Shown here piece after piece: positions 9,676 to 23,700 of a stretch of DNA of 64,000 nt; position 1 is the stretch's first letter; the number at the start of each line of letters is the position of its first letter. The notes beneath the pieces are model-generated. The model had not been told where the DNA came from. It saw only the letters and a program-made list of their open reading frames with translations, and searched no databases. The DNA is taken from contig OX442431.1 in the NCBI GenBank assembly GCA_949361645.1, positions 4,027,550 through 4,091,549 of the forward strand, read 5' to 3'. The position numbers and the translations under genes were made by a program. This DNA comes from Spongilla lacustris. Its lineage: Eukaryota; Porifera; Demospongiae; Spongillida; Spongillidae.

Positions 9676-12600
9676 ATGGCAGCCAGTGATTTACAGTTGA
9701 AGAAGAGGAACAACTATAAGCTGCTATCAGACCCTGAACTGAAGAAAGGTGCTAAGAAGATCTATAGAATCAATGGAAAAGCAGGCGAAGGGGTAAGTCG
9801 ATGCTGCTCTCTAATTGGAACGAAAATAATGCTGCAATCATTTCCAGTATTTCGCATATGTTGTGTAATCAGTGCAGTTGGCGAATGAGGGCGTAGCGAA
9901 TTAGTTCCGATACTGCAAGAATCTTCAGGTGGAATATTTTCCTTTTGCGTTCTTGCAGCGTCTTTTACGTCACTGCACTATGACTACAACAACCTACCAG
10001 TACCATTCTTCTGTACGCTTTTCGTTTGCCGTACCAAAGTCGGACACATTTAAGATAATATACACTCAGTGATGCATATGCACCAGAGGGCATGCTGGTG
10101 AATCACAAGGTAGCAAGCAGCTGTATAGTCAGTAATATAATACTCTTAAATCGTAGTCAATATTTTGAACTTGCTACATGGTTGTGCAAGTTGCAAGCAG
10201 TTGAAGGTGTTAGTTATCATTACATCTAAATGGACCTTATGATGACCATACTTCCACTTGGTATATATATATATATATACTGCTCTACAAATGGCATTCA
10301 GCTAAAATTAGGCTGCTGTCCGCATTCATATCATCCTTGTTTTGATAAGAATATAAAGCTTTTGGCACATGGAGACTCATAGCATGCTTAATGATGATGA
10401 TTCAGTTTACACAATTTCCCACCTACATTTTACATGTGTCTTTCTAAATTCAGGTACCAGTTGCACCAGAACCAGAGGATCCTCGAGCACAGAAAACTGT
10501 GCTTGGGGTCACTGGAAAAACACTGGATATGAAGGTGCCACGGTTCAAGGTGTGTAAGGACATCGTGTTACTATTTCTTTTTCACTATTTAAAATTGTTT
10601 AGTTTCTAACTTTTCATACAGTACGACAAGTATTGGATTGGCCCTCCGCCAGAAAGGGATGTATTTGTTATCGGACTGAATGAGAGTGTGAAAATGTCTC
10701 ACCTGAAGGATCTTTGCTCAGCAGTTGCACCAGTACAGTCTATAAAATTTCATCGCCACCCAAAGACGAAGGCGTTTCTTGGTGCAGTCACTATATGTTT
10801 CTGTTATTGTGGAAGTGGGAAAAAGGCAGTGGAGAAACTTGATGGTGTGATTGTTGGTGGTTGCTACCTACGAGCAGAATTGGATGACCAAGGTTTTTAT
10901 TATGATAATGTACTTGTATTTGTCCATGACTAGTAATTACAACAATGTATATTGCCTTAGTTTAAGTCATTTGTGTAGTTTTAGGTTTTATTGTATTGTG
11001 GTGTTTGAGCTGAATACGTGGGTAATCCTGATGTGTCATGATTGTCTTATCATGTAGATATAGATAATGGCTTCCACACCCATTTATTATTTATGAATTA
11101 CATGGTGATGTGTTCATAATTAAATATCCACAGTTGATTTTCAATATATCAAAAAGTGCACTTGATATGGTTGGGATAATACACAGCACTCCTTACATAT
11201 AATGAGCACATATTCGTACTTTTAATGGGATGCGCTATTTTATTGATACTGGGTCCTCATGCCCCCTTTTTTATAATCAATAGGAGAGCATTTAGGACGA
11301 TATTTAGAGCCTGTTTTGAAGTTCCTGCAAGATAAGGAGATGAAGGATGAGTTGGCAGATGACCTTGATGATAGTGCACTAAGAAGAAGCTCTGTTTCAG
11401 AAAGTGGTCCAGAGCACAGTGAGTCTGAAGGAGAACAGTCTCTTCCGTTAAGCTCAGTGATCGCTACTGGTGTATCCACCTCACTATCTCCATCACTGAA
11501 GTTGTATCCATTTTCAGTTTTGAATGCCAGTACTCCATCACCACGTGACTTACATTTTTTTGCTTCACCTGCCATTGATTTAAAGAGTCAGCTACCTCAA
11601 AGCCCTTTAGAAGTATGCAGACCTAATGCAAGTTTTCCTCCTCTTCCTCCTTTGGAAATTGCTCCACCACTTCCACCTACTGAGCAGACTGTGCCACCAC
11701 TCCCACCTCCACCTTTACCTGCAGGAGACCCTCACACTGTTATAGAGAATATTAGTTCTGATGAAGATCATGAAGGTGAACAATGTCAGCCAACTTCAAC
11801 TTTTGTGTCCCTTTCGCCATCTAAATCACCTGAGCTAAGGTTGGTAGATCATGCAAGGTATGATCCGTCACTGGGTTTGCAAACTCTTTTGAAAAGCAAC
11901 TCTGTTTCCAATGTTGCTCAAAGTTGTGCACCTCATTCTCCACATTTTCCGTCAGCTAATTATGAACTTGAAGTTGAAGAAATATCAGGAGATGATTCTC
12001 CTATAATGGTATACAAAGGTGATTTTGAGCCATTACAGTTGGAAAGTATATCTGATGGTGAGTCTGTAGCTGGTGGTGATGACATGGAAGTCTGTTCCGA
12101 TGATGAAGCTGCTCAGATAGAGCTAAATGTCAAACCAACAGGAGCTTTTGCGCTGAATATCACACAACCCTCACTGCATCATGTTTTGTTTCCTCCTTGT
12201 CTTCGTGAGGATAATGTTTATTTTTCATCTCTGCAGCTTAATTCTCCATCAGTACACTTTATTCCACCATTGCCATCACTTTCTTCTGAAACAGTACAGG
12301 GTGAACCCCCTAACACTCCTGATACATTACACTTATCACACTTGAGCTCTAAATTGGATAAAACTGTGATGAAGAACACCAAAGAAGCTATTAGCCTAGA
12401 GGTGCTGGTCAAGGCACTTGAACAGCTTAAAACAATTCTATTTAATGATGTTCAGAAAAAACTCGTTGAAGCTTCAGCATTCAGTGTACTGGATGTGTTT
12501 TGGGATAAAGAGGTAAATGTGCAAGCAGCATTGTGTGAAGCCTTTATAAAGTATGGCCTGGCCATGCTAACATGTTTAGTGCCTGTTGAGATTTATTACA

Positions 12601-14429
12601 GAGAAGTGCACTCAGTGGTATTTTTGTACTTTTATTATAGAGACGAGTGCAGAGAACAGAGAATGCTGAACAACAACCAGTGAAACCACCCGAACCATAT
12701 CGTCGCATGTTGCCTGGCCTCAAGCTGGGTCAAGATGTAGCTACATCATCAGATACTGCTTCTTCGCAGACTCCTAGGAAGAGGTTACTTAATTTTAAGA
12801 TTCCACTTGTTAATCGTATTGGCCATAGAAGGGATCAAAACCTTTCTGTTATAACAAGACGGCGAATTTTTAATGATCAAGGTACGTCCAAAAAAATGTA
12901 TTTGACATAATATGTAACAAAAGGATACACCTATCACATACCCAAATGGTGTTGCTGTTGATCTACCACTATACTTGTTAGAAATAAGTTTCTTTTCCAT
13001 TGTAGGGGATAAAGCAACAGTACAACCACGGCAGGAATCTTACATTGCCACCCTGTCAGATGTCAGTAGTGGAGATGAGTTTAGCAGTGCAGAATCGACT
13101 GGGAGTGATTATGAAAATGAGGACTCTGATTATGGTGAATTACACATTCAACACTCACTCTCTAGCAGTACTGAATTACATCAAAGCGCAGTAGATGTAA
13201 AGCCTGTGAAGGAAGGTTCCCATAAGTTGGAGAAGGGCACTGAAATGGTGTTGAGTATGGAGTCAGACTTTTCATCACAAGCAGTCTCTCAAAGAGTACC
13301 AGATGCTGTTAGAACTACAGTAACACCATCAAAGGCAGTATTCAAGCGGCGTTCACCTGATGAAGAACAAAGTGTGGCATCTGATATATTCAAAAGAGGA
13401 CTGGACTGGGAGGAAGTACAGATGTTTAGACTTGCCCTAAGTGAACTTAAGAATGAGAATGAAGACATAGTCACAGATGTTCACTGGTCTCACTATCCTC
13501 ATGATATCCTCTTAACCTATTGTATACTTTGTATGTTATGGTTTGTATTTCATATTTTCTTAACTGTGCCTAAATTCTACAAACATTCCTTTGAAGAGAC
13601 GGCGTGTTGACCACAGCACAGGTTGTGCTAGGTCTGAAGGCTACTACAAAATTGATGTTCAAGAAAAGCTAAAATACTTACCTCATCACAGAGTGAAGGT
13701 TGCAGGGGGTTCCAGCAAACAAGTAGGTTGGCATAATTTATTTATTTTATAAGTGATCTGTTTATTTATCATCAAGAAAACAACAGGCAGTGGAAGAGTG
13801 AACAGAGCAAACCAAAGACGTTTGGCATCTGTGTATAGTGGAGATATATCAAATGACTTGGCAAAATATAACCAACTCAAGGTGGTTATTTCCTGTAGTT
13901 AGTATGGAAAATTTGACATCTGACACTCCATTTCTTCATAGGCAAGAAAGAAGCTTATCAAATTTGCCAAGTCTACCATTCATAACTGGGGACTCTTTGC
14001 AATGGAGAATATTGCTGCAGATGAGATGGTTATTGAGTACATTGGAGAGGTTGTCCGCCAGACTGTAGCTGATGAACGTGAGAGACGATATGAAGCTGCT
14101 GGAATTGGCAGCAGTTACTTGTTCAGAGTGGATCATGATTATATCATTGATGCTACAAGAAATGGCAACTTGGCTCGCTTTATTAATCACTGCTGTGATG
14201 TATGCAAAAAAAACTTGGTGCAATATTATATGATTTTTCTTTTCTTTCCCTCCAGCCCAACTGTTATGCTAAAGTAATCAGTTTTGGCTTACAGAAAAAG
14301 ATCATCATATATTCCAAAAGAGACATAGCCATGGGAGAAGAAATAACATATGATTACAAATTTCCAATTGAAGAAGAAAAGATTCCTTGTCTATGTGGTG
14401 CACCAAATTGCAGGGGAACCCTAAACTGA
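9676..14429 (+). CDS. SETD1: SETD1/Set1 histone H3 lysine-4 methyltransferase
   Basis: Exons 9676-9792, 10454-10549, 10622-10892, 11284-12512, 12641-12881, 13006-about 13521, 13597-13722, 13777-13881, 13942-14199 and 14256-14429, about 1040 residues. The start has the Set1 N-terminus ([28 protein letters not shown]) and then an RRM-like fold ([19 protein letters not shown]). A long Ser/Pro/acid-rich middle follows. The N-SET region has [11 protein letters not shown], and the SET domain has [39 protein letters not shown] and EITYDYKF, ending in post-[16 protein letters not shown] at the stop. Catalytic NH and Y residues and the Cys cluster are intact. The family is the catalytic subunit of COMPASS. 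The 13521 to 13597 junction is the one I could not bring into phase. Much shorter than vertebrate SETD1A, mainly in the middle. Confidence 0.92.
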
Positions 14430-14610
14430 CAACATTTATCTCTTTGTTGTATTATTTTTCTTATATTCCATGTTCTTCTTTATTCACACGTACAAAAAAA
14501 GAATCAACAGGAACACCTCAAATATTTACATGATACATGTACACATACCTATCTGCACAATATAAGTTTCAAACTTTCTAGGCCTATGAATACTGCTCCC
14601 GTCTGATTAC

Positions 14611-17600
14611 TTAACCAAACAGTTTAATGTAACAGGCTTGACAGTATGGATTGCTCCGATGTTCCTTGAAGGTACCCTTGTTAAGGAGTTTGAGGCAGAA
14701 AGCACATGTAAAATGCTCAGGGTGAAATTTCTTGCCCATTGCAGAGACACATTTCCCCACTACTGGTTTCTGGCAACTTGCACAGAGTGTTCCTCGTGCT
14801 GCATGGTAGTGAATCTCACAGTGTGGTTCCCCTTCATGGTCAAAATAGTTGCCACGGGGAAATGGCACATTGCAAACCTTGATGGAGAAGATGAAATAGT
14901 AATATTAACATCTCAAAATCAAGCCTCTTACCTTGCAAGTAAAGCAGTCTGGATGCCATTGTGCATTAAGTGCCGTGATAAAACCTTCCATTATAGCTTT
15001 TTCACAGCGTTTGCAGCGCGGAGCAAACTTCTCATAATAGCATTCACGGCAAAAGGCCTTCCCATCTTTCTCATGGAACCCTTCAGTTCCAAAATGTTTA
15101 CCGCAAAGGGTACAAAAGAAGTGCTCAGGGTGCCATGTTCTGTCCAGTGCACGCATCACTTTCTAAATAATAAAAGATGCATCACAGAAGTATTTTTAAA
15201 TTATAATAAATGGTTGGGAACCAAATTAATCGAATTTACATGTAAAGGGTAGATGGTTTTGATTTCAGATTATGTAAAGCATTGAAACCAACAATAAGTA
15301 TTATTTACCTCTAGAATTGGCCCATTGCAATAGGCACAGCGAGGAGCAAAAAGCTCGTTGTAATCCTTTTCACAATAGGGTCGTCCATTGCTTTCATAGT
15401 ATGTGATGTGGCCTAGTTCTGCGTCACATGAAGCACAAGTGAAATGCTCAGGATGCCACTGCTTGTTTAGAGCACTAATCACTTTTCCCAAAATGACTTT
15501 GTTGCAAGCAGCACACGTGCCTTTAGCAGCTGTACTGACTCCATGTCTCTTTGACATGTCCTCTTCTAGTGATCCCAGCATGGAATTTAAACTTTCAAGT
15601 GCAGACCTTGCCTTAGGTTGCGCACCCTTTGAAGCCTTCGCAGACCCATCGTCTTGCACAGACAAAGAGGAAGGTTCAAATTTCGACAAGTTTGCCATCA
15701 GATCGTCAAGTTCTTTTGTTGCAGAGGATGCAGTGATTGCAGATGCAACAGGAATACTGTTAGTTGGGAGCTTTGATGGATTGCCCTTGTTGCTGACTTG
15801 GTCCTCTAACTGAGTAAGCTCATCCACAAAAGCTGAAATAGTAGGACGACTGCTCCCAGTATCATGAGGTGGCTTTTCTAAAATTATTAATTAGGAGAGA
15901 AGAAACAGCATAAAAGATCCATTATTTTCAAAACAGATTTTTTTATCAAGCAGTAATGATTTAGAAACTATAGGCAGCCAATTTTCACTGGTTTGTTGGC
16001 TAGGAATGGTTAAAGACAGGTTTTGTGCAATCAAAGAAATGTATATGACAGCAAAGCAAATTTTAATTTTGTAGCTTACAGAGAGCTCTGGCCGTACTGA
16101 CCATTCTTTACCCTTACTATGATTGGTGGTATTTAATGCTCAGGTCAGAAAAACAAGTGAAAGCTTGACTGGATTTAGAAAATTCAAGCCTACCCACAGC
16201 GATAACAATAAACAACACCGGTTTATTTCTTGCTACAAAAGTTTTGTGTTGTATTTTCAAGCAGATTTTTTTTTTTTTTAAGTAACACGGTTTCAAGCCA
16301 AAACATGGGAGACTTTAGAATAACGAAGTAGAGTTCTATGTTTGTACCCGGGTATCACATGTATAGAATGGCAATGGGTGAATAAGTTCTTTTATGTGAG
16401 ACATGTACAATTGAGGCTGTAGAATGGGGTTGTTGTTTACCCCTCCCTTTTGTCTTCTATCAAAAACCATTTACTATCTTCAAAACAAACTACAAATCAA
16501 AGTTTCAGATTTGAAAAGTACTGAAATAAATAAAAACAGCCACTTATGATTTGGACAGCACTTATTAACAGTTTACAAAAAGAGTTTTAAAACAATAAGC
16601 CTCATTGACTACTACATGTACAATTGAGGCTGTAGAATTGCATGCTCTCAAATCCCATTCAGACTGTCACAACAAAAGCTGCATAATTATAACCCTACAA
16701 TAACTGTGGAAAATGCCATTCTTTTTGTCCTGTTGGCACACAGTACAAAATAGAAGTATATCTTTGAAGTTCACTTATTGTACATTCAGGCATTGCCAAC
16801 AGTGTTTACCAACTGCAAGGCTGATGATCAATATTTGTGACATTCCAACAGGAATACTTTGATTTCAATGAAGAATCAAATTGGTGTGTGTTGAAAGTGC
16901 ATTTGGTGGAATACATGTATCCCTTGGCTGCTCCTGTCCAACCTTTTTCTAGAAAGTAGTGTACACCTATGGACACTCTAAATGGCACTATCATATTACT
17001 GTCCCTAGTTGGTGATCCGATTTGAATTTGATCGCTCTATTTATCACTGGTGATATTAGAATGAATTTGTACATGAAAATGCAAAATTACTGCCTGTTGA
17101 AACACAACAACTAATTGTGAGCACTAACATGCACATATGCGTACATAATTATATTTTGTTAATCATACATAGATTGTCCGATGTTAAACTGGTTTAACAA
17201 AGTGTTAAACCCGTTTAACATTATTCCACTGCGATTCTATACCTCTATATAAAGGCATATTAAAAACTATACTTCAGCTGCAAATCTCATTAACTTGGAG
17301 CGCCAGAAGTTGTTTTTTCACCTTTGCTTTTCGTTACTCTTGTTTTTATATAACTTCGTACGCTGGTGAAGGCGCAGTGTTGTTTGTTAAGTTGAAGCTT
17401 GGAAAAAAGCTACAGTGTACAGCTGCACTATCTAGAAGATTACTATGTCTTGTTTGTTGTTTTGTGGCGCGGACAACTAAATGTAGGCAAAAGTAGGTAC
17501 CTAGTATTAGAGACACGTTAGTTTCGAGTGCCAAATCCGGGCTTATACCTCTTCTGACAACGTAAAATGGCGACACTCATGCTTTAGATTAGTTCGAATC

Positions 17601-18398
17601 AGTCAAAGCTCGTGCGATGAGGTATAGGAACAAACTATTTTTTAAAATGTTAAAACACATGGTTTAACAGCGAACGGTCTATCTATGATTAAGTTCATAG
17701 AAACTCATGAAACAAAACAGAACTTAGGTGGGAAGGACCAAATTTGGGCATAAATACTGGTAGGTGGATAAAGCACAGATGTCTTTCTACACATTCTTAT
17801 AACCACAAAATCCAATCTGCTAATAAACGCCCACAAAGAAACCGCAATGAGGAATCCATTGTACATTTGACTTTATAAGGCAATAAACGTGATTTGCAAT
17901 TGGCAGTAATGCAAACCAAAATGAATTAGATTGGATCTAAGTACGATTTTGCAACCAGAAACTTCAGCATTACATGCACTTTTTAAGTTTTATGATTACC
18001 TTGAATGGTTGTTTGCGTATCACCAAGCATTGCAAGCAAGCTGTCAAGCTCCGAAAGCCCTTCGGATGTTGGTGGAGCTGTCCTGGGTGGTTTGGTAGGG
18101 GGTGGTGAAACCGGAGTTGGGGGTGATTTAGGAGTGTAGATTGGTCCCCTTCGCACTTCACTGTATTGGGCTTCGTCAAATTGCTTTTTTTATGTTTTGG
18201 ACGAGGAAAAGCTCACGTAATGCATGGTTAGTTGAATTCTTTTACCTGAGTTTGAGATGGAGACGTCGCAACGGTCATTTCAGCTGAAGCCCGTGTAGCG
18301 CTTTGCCATTGTGCCGCATTGGGCGAGGTATGAGCTTGTGCCTCCGGTGGAAGTGCCTGTTGGAGATCCTCCAGAAGATCGTCTGGCGGATTAAGCAT
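14611..18398 (-). CDS. PXN: Paxillin-family focal adhesion adaptor
   Basis: Exons on the minus strand: 18398-18246, 18183-18000, 15877-15309, 15162-14932 and 14877-14611, all in phase, about 467 residues. LD-type motifs are [11 protein letters not shown] near the start and [11 protein letters not shown] near residue 95, with Pro-rich [13 protein letters not shown] between. A third possible LD motif is ELDDLMANL and a fourth [11 protein letters not shown]. Four LIM domains fill the C-terminal half, each with HPEHF or HPDCF signatures; the last ends QACYIKLFG. Paxillin links integrin adhesions to kinases and vinculin. Start uncertain: ATG 18398 is used, but a short upstream exon (ATG 18561 to 18526, MELGASQYEVRY) has a good donor and might precede it. 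Hic-5 is the other vertebrate relative. Head to head with PPP4C. Confidence 0.92.
17172..17679. mobile_element. MITE-like insertion with TA flanks, in a paxillin intron
   Basis: The ends are inverted: left GATTGTCCGATGTTAAAC and, read on the other strand, right GACCGTTCGCTGTTAAAC, 14 of 18 the same. Both ends are flanked by TA (17170-17171, 17680-17681), as expected for a Tc1/mariner-type target. Inside, TTCTATACCTC is also mirrored. No transposase frame is seen. The rest of this 2.1 kb intron (15878-17999) shows no other feature apart from a short direct repeat of TACATGTACAATTGAGGCTG at about 16404 and 16614. Confidence 0.6.
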
Positions 18399-18992
18399 CC
18401 CAGATGAAGCGAGAAGTGATACAATTACTCGAGTGAATACAACAGGAAATACTAACTAGAATGTGGATACAGGATGTTCTACGATAGGTAAAACTACAAC
18501 TAAACCAGTCTACAGTTCTATTTACGTATCGAACTTCATACTGCGACGCACCCAATTCCATTGTGTTCTTTTGAGGCCTATAAAACAGCCCTCCGAGACC
18601 AAATTGGGGCCCCCGACGATAAACAAGTTCACGTGATGTATATTTTCAAAGGCAATTGAAACGCGCTCACGCGACAAGTGTGCCTTTTTGTTACTTTGGC
18701 GTTTTTTTAAGGTGAGAAAGGTTCCAACCCTCGTGATAAGGGTTTGGGAAGGAGGACCTGTTTATGAAGTTTTTATAAATCCTCTTTGTCGTTGTGCTTG
18801 TTGGATTTTAGTACTGTACACACAACTGTAACACAACGATTTATTGTAACATGCAATTGAGTTGATAAATGTGTTTGTAAGGTGATATTGATGTTTTCTA
18901 TACGGTGGAATTTATTTTCTGGTAATGCAGTACATATTTTGTTTGAACTTATGAAATTACTTGCGTCCTAGGCCTATACCAAACTGAAAGAA

Positions 18993-20702
18993 ATGACAAC
19001 GTTTTCAGATCTTGACAGGTAACAGCTTTTGATGTTATCGTATATCTCACCATCTATTTGTGACTTAAAAGGCAAATAGAACAGTTACGGCGGTGTGAAA
19101 TTATCAAGGAGAGTGAAGTAAAGGTTTTATGTGCCAAAGCTAGGTAATAATCCTTATCATTATTACCATCTTTTTTAGTGGTACACAAATACATTACATG
19201 TATATACAAACATCAGCATCCCATTTTAATGTAAAAGACACACATAAAACTCAATGTCAGAAGAGAGAGGATAGCTGTTGGATTTTCTTTAATAAAGATC
19301 AGCAAGGACAACTGCTTGGCCTTGTTGGAGCTAGTTGCTAGGTTCTCGAGAGGCCAGATGTGACAGTGACTCCATGGCTTCAGTCCCAAGCATAATATTC
19401 TTCCACTACCATTATTGTTATTAAAACCATGACTCAGCATACACTTTGCATGTTTGTGCATTGTTCATGTAGATCATCATTAAATTTTATTGCTTTCAGA
19501 GAGATCCTTATTGAAGAAAGCAATGTCCAAAGAGTAGATCCACCTGTCACAGTAAGGGGGAAGGTGTTGTTTGTCGAATTAGTTCTTCATTGGTAGTATA
19601 TAATGCAGATTTGCGGTGACATTCATGGTCAATTCTATGATCTAAAAGAATTGTTCAAGGTAAAATGTGTACCTCGTTGTGTAGGTAATAAATAGAACCT
19701 TCAATTCCCAGGTTGGAGGCGATGTTCCAGAAACAAACTATCTATTCCTTGGCGACTTTGTTGACAGAGGATTTTATAGTGTAGAGACTTTTCTTCTTTT
19801 ACTTGCACTTAAGGTAAGTTTAGGAAGATAAGATTGGGGTTTGGCTAACAATCCATGCAAATTATGGTTCCAACAAAATGGCAACTCTATATAATAGTTT
19901 ATATGATTCATTCAATATCTCTTAATAAATGATGTATGCATACATGTAGGTGCGGTATCCAGATAGGATCACTCTAATACGTGGCAATCATGAAAGCAGA
20001 CAGATAACACAGGTACATGTACACTATTGAATTATCTATACATGTAAGTTGGTTTTAAAGGGTGTGGTCTAATAGACGATACTTTGCTTTATTGGCTTCT
20101 ATCTGTTTGTCCATTTGATGCTTTGTATTTGATGATGTTGGCAAAATATTACCTGTTTCTTGTACTACATATTTGCCAATTGATCCATGAAACATCTTCC
20201 AACTGTCTATTGCTCCATAGTTGGATGATGCCGTAGTCCTTGTGTGTTTGTGGCACTATCTTGTATGAAGTAACAGGGTAAAGTGAAATTGTGTGCTAGC
20301 ACTGTTCTTGCCATGCAAATGTCGTCAGTTTTTAAGGGTTTTACTGTCAATTGAATGTACATGTACATGTGTGTACTTGTAATGGATATGGTATATACAT
20401 GTATAGGAGCAGTGTTTACATGACCATCAGTATTAATCTATTTCCATCCTTAATTAAGGATGCAAATCCTGAATTAAGGATGACTTTACCCTGCTCGTAT
20501 CAAGTTCAATTTGTATCATGCTGGATATTTGCTTTCGTCTAAACAGCGCTATCTAATTAGTTGTGATATGCTTTTTTATTCCACCATTGTTTAAGCTTTG
20601 TTGTGAACGAACGTTGAAACAAAGCCTAAACAGTGGTTTTGCTTTGGAATTACATATCACGACTAATTAGATAGCTAGCGCTCTTTAGACGAAAGCCAAT
20701 AT

Positions 20703-20733
<31 letters not shown>

Positions 20734-23700
20734 ATATCCAACCACGATGCAAATTGCAGCTGAAATGAGCAGCATAAAGTCATCCTTAATTCAGTATTTC
20801 CATCCTTAAGGATGGATATACATTAAAGATAAAGCAATTTTTATAATTAAATAATTAAATGTATTTTGTGCTGTAGTAATATCTTTTAATACTGTGTACT
20901 TTGAAGGAGAAATTATGCAAGCCTACAATGTATACATGTGTGCACAATTTGATAGATAATTACATTTTTAGAATCATATAATACTTCACTTTGCTTATTA
21001 AATAGGAAATGATGACATACAAGTAACACAGTAGTACTCTCATTTGCATGATGTTTCTGTTAGGTGTATGGATTTTATGACGAATGCAGAAGGAAATACG
21101 GTTCAGTCAATGTTTGGCGTTACTGCACTGAAATATTCGACTACCTCAGCTTATCAGCTATCGTAGAAGGAAAGGTAGAAGATAGAAAGCCAATAGGCTA
21201 CATTTATCCACCTTTTGTTGTTCTATTCAGATATTCTGTGTACATGGTGGCCTCTCCCCATCAATCCACTCAATAGACCAGGTATGTTGTGGACTGACTT
21301 ATGTTGGGATTTAATTGGGGTGTCTCAATATACATGTACATTTGGTGGTGCTACATTATATTTCATGCAAGTATCAATCGAAATAAAACTCTCCATTAAG
21401 ATTTCAAACAAACCTTATTATGCATATAAAATAAGAAATTTACCTATACAATCAAATCCAATAAAAATGATTCAGTTTATTTGGGGCCTTTTTTCCCTTT
21501 GTATACAATAGCACCTACTGTGGTGCAGTGGCATGAATCCGGCTTTGGGGGATATCCTCGGATATCAGAGATAAAGCCGAATAGCTTGACCATTTTGTAC
21601 TTTTTAAAATTCTGCTTGACAATTTAATTAGATAATGTATCATTTTATTGTAGGCCATGTATGATAGTTTGGTCATTTTTTATGTGAATCATAACAACGA
21701 CTTCGATACATGACAACATTATAATCACACATAAATAACACACAAAACACACACAAACAACTACATACATGGATAACTGTCCTGTTGGGTTGATTGGGGG
21801 TAGGAGCGTACAAAGATTGATTAAGCATTAGCTCTAATCAATAACTGGCTGAGGCGGCCATATAGCTCAGCTACCACCTTAGACTTGGGGGTGTTACCAC
21901 GAATGGCTAACCGTGAAGCCACCTGCGAGAAGGCCTTTAATGCCTCTGGTCCCCAGGCCCCATAGTTCTCCACTGCCGATGGTACACATCGCCAACCCAA
22001 CTCAGCACACTTGGGATCATTTTCGTTATGTTTTCTGTGCTCAGCTGCCTTTGCTGAAACACCCTGGTACATGCCTGCTTCCAACATAGTGTGTGAATTA
22101 AGCGGGGATGTAACTGTGATGTCAAAGGCAGCTGGGTACCACAATCCCAATTGGTAACAAGGATGTCTGCAGGCAGTGTTCTGGAATTATCATGTCCCCA
22201 TCCACTGCCATCCTCAAGGTGTGCAGATAAACCAGCTCGCTGAAAGGTGCTGTAGATCGCATTTCGAATAATGTTGTGCCTGGTTGTTACATCACTTGGT
22301 CATTTAATAATAAAATACAGGGAATAGATGCATATACAGCAGGGGTCCTAGAAATTATAGGGCCAAGTGGAATATCTAAAGTAATAATAATATTACTATC
22401 TTACAATCAGGAATTATGCTATAATTATGATTACCTTGTAACCATGTACACATTTCAAACCACAAAGAAGTACAATGTATTATTGTCCATGCACAATGCA
22501 GTTGATTGTATTTACATGTAGAAACGCAGTGTTACATCCATTAGTATAAGACGTGTATTTCTCTTTTTCTGTAAGAAGTGTATCAATGGAGTGGGCATAA
22601 ATTATTGTGTATGGTAGTTTCTGGCTTGCTGCAGAAAATAATGCAGTGCTCATGGTGGGACTGCATAATTGTTATATGATTTGTTTGTTTTGTCCACATA
22701 TATGGAATTAATTCAATACCTAAAAGTGTCATTGTTCAAAAGCATTTTTATACATTGTTCAGTGTACTGTTCAATTCCTTTAAAGATCAGGGTTATTGAT
22801 AGGAAACAGGAAGTACCGCATGATGGACCAATGTGTGACTTACTATGGTCAGACCCTGAAGGTAATGTCAAATTTAAATTAAAAGGTGGGTTGCTCATTG
22901 TGGAATGTTTTTATTAACTTGCACAGATATTGAAGGCTGGGGAGTCAGTCCTAGGGGAGCAGGATATCTCTTTGGCTCTGATGTTGTAGCAACGGTATGT
23001 GAATCATGATGTAGGAGAAGGGAATTTGTTCATCTGCACTACCTGAACTGTACACCCTCAAATATTTGCTCACCATGCAGCAACAGCACACCATAGTGTG
23101 TCATTCATTTCTATTTTGTCCTCTTTAATGTTACCCCTTATTATTTCAAGGCTTTTGTATATGTACATGTACATGTAGATCTAAAATTATCGACTTTCTT
23201 CTTCGATAGTTTATAACACTGCATTTCTCTACGGTAAAACCTATTTTGCAGTCTTGTACTACTTGTCATTACCCCCATGAGATTCAAAGCCACTATATAT
23301 GTTTGGGTAGGAGCATCCAAAACACTTCATTTTTGATTTTTCTGTGGAGGAGTCTTGTAGCTATTGATTTGTTCTGTTTTGCCATCCATACACAGTTTGA
23401 AAAAAACTATTTGCACATGAGTCATGCCAAAGATTTAGGCAAACTGTGTCCCACTCAGTATATGGGATGTAGGGACTATATGATTGTCATCAATCAAGTG
23501 CATGTTGTTTGTTGAACTGCATCTCCATAATGGATGACATACCATGGGTTCAAAGCCTGGCAGGAGCATCCAAATTGCTTCAAATTTGATTTTTATGTAG
23601 ATGAGTCCTGTAGCTTTTGATTTGTTCTGTTCCTTGATTGGGGATAATGGCGCATACATATACATGTAGTTAGTGCAAGACTGCAGAATATACCTTACCA

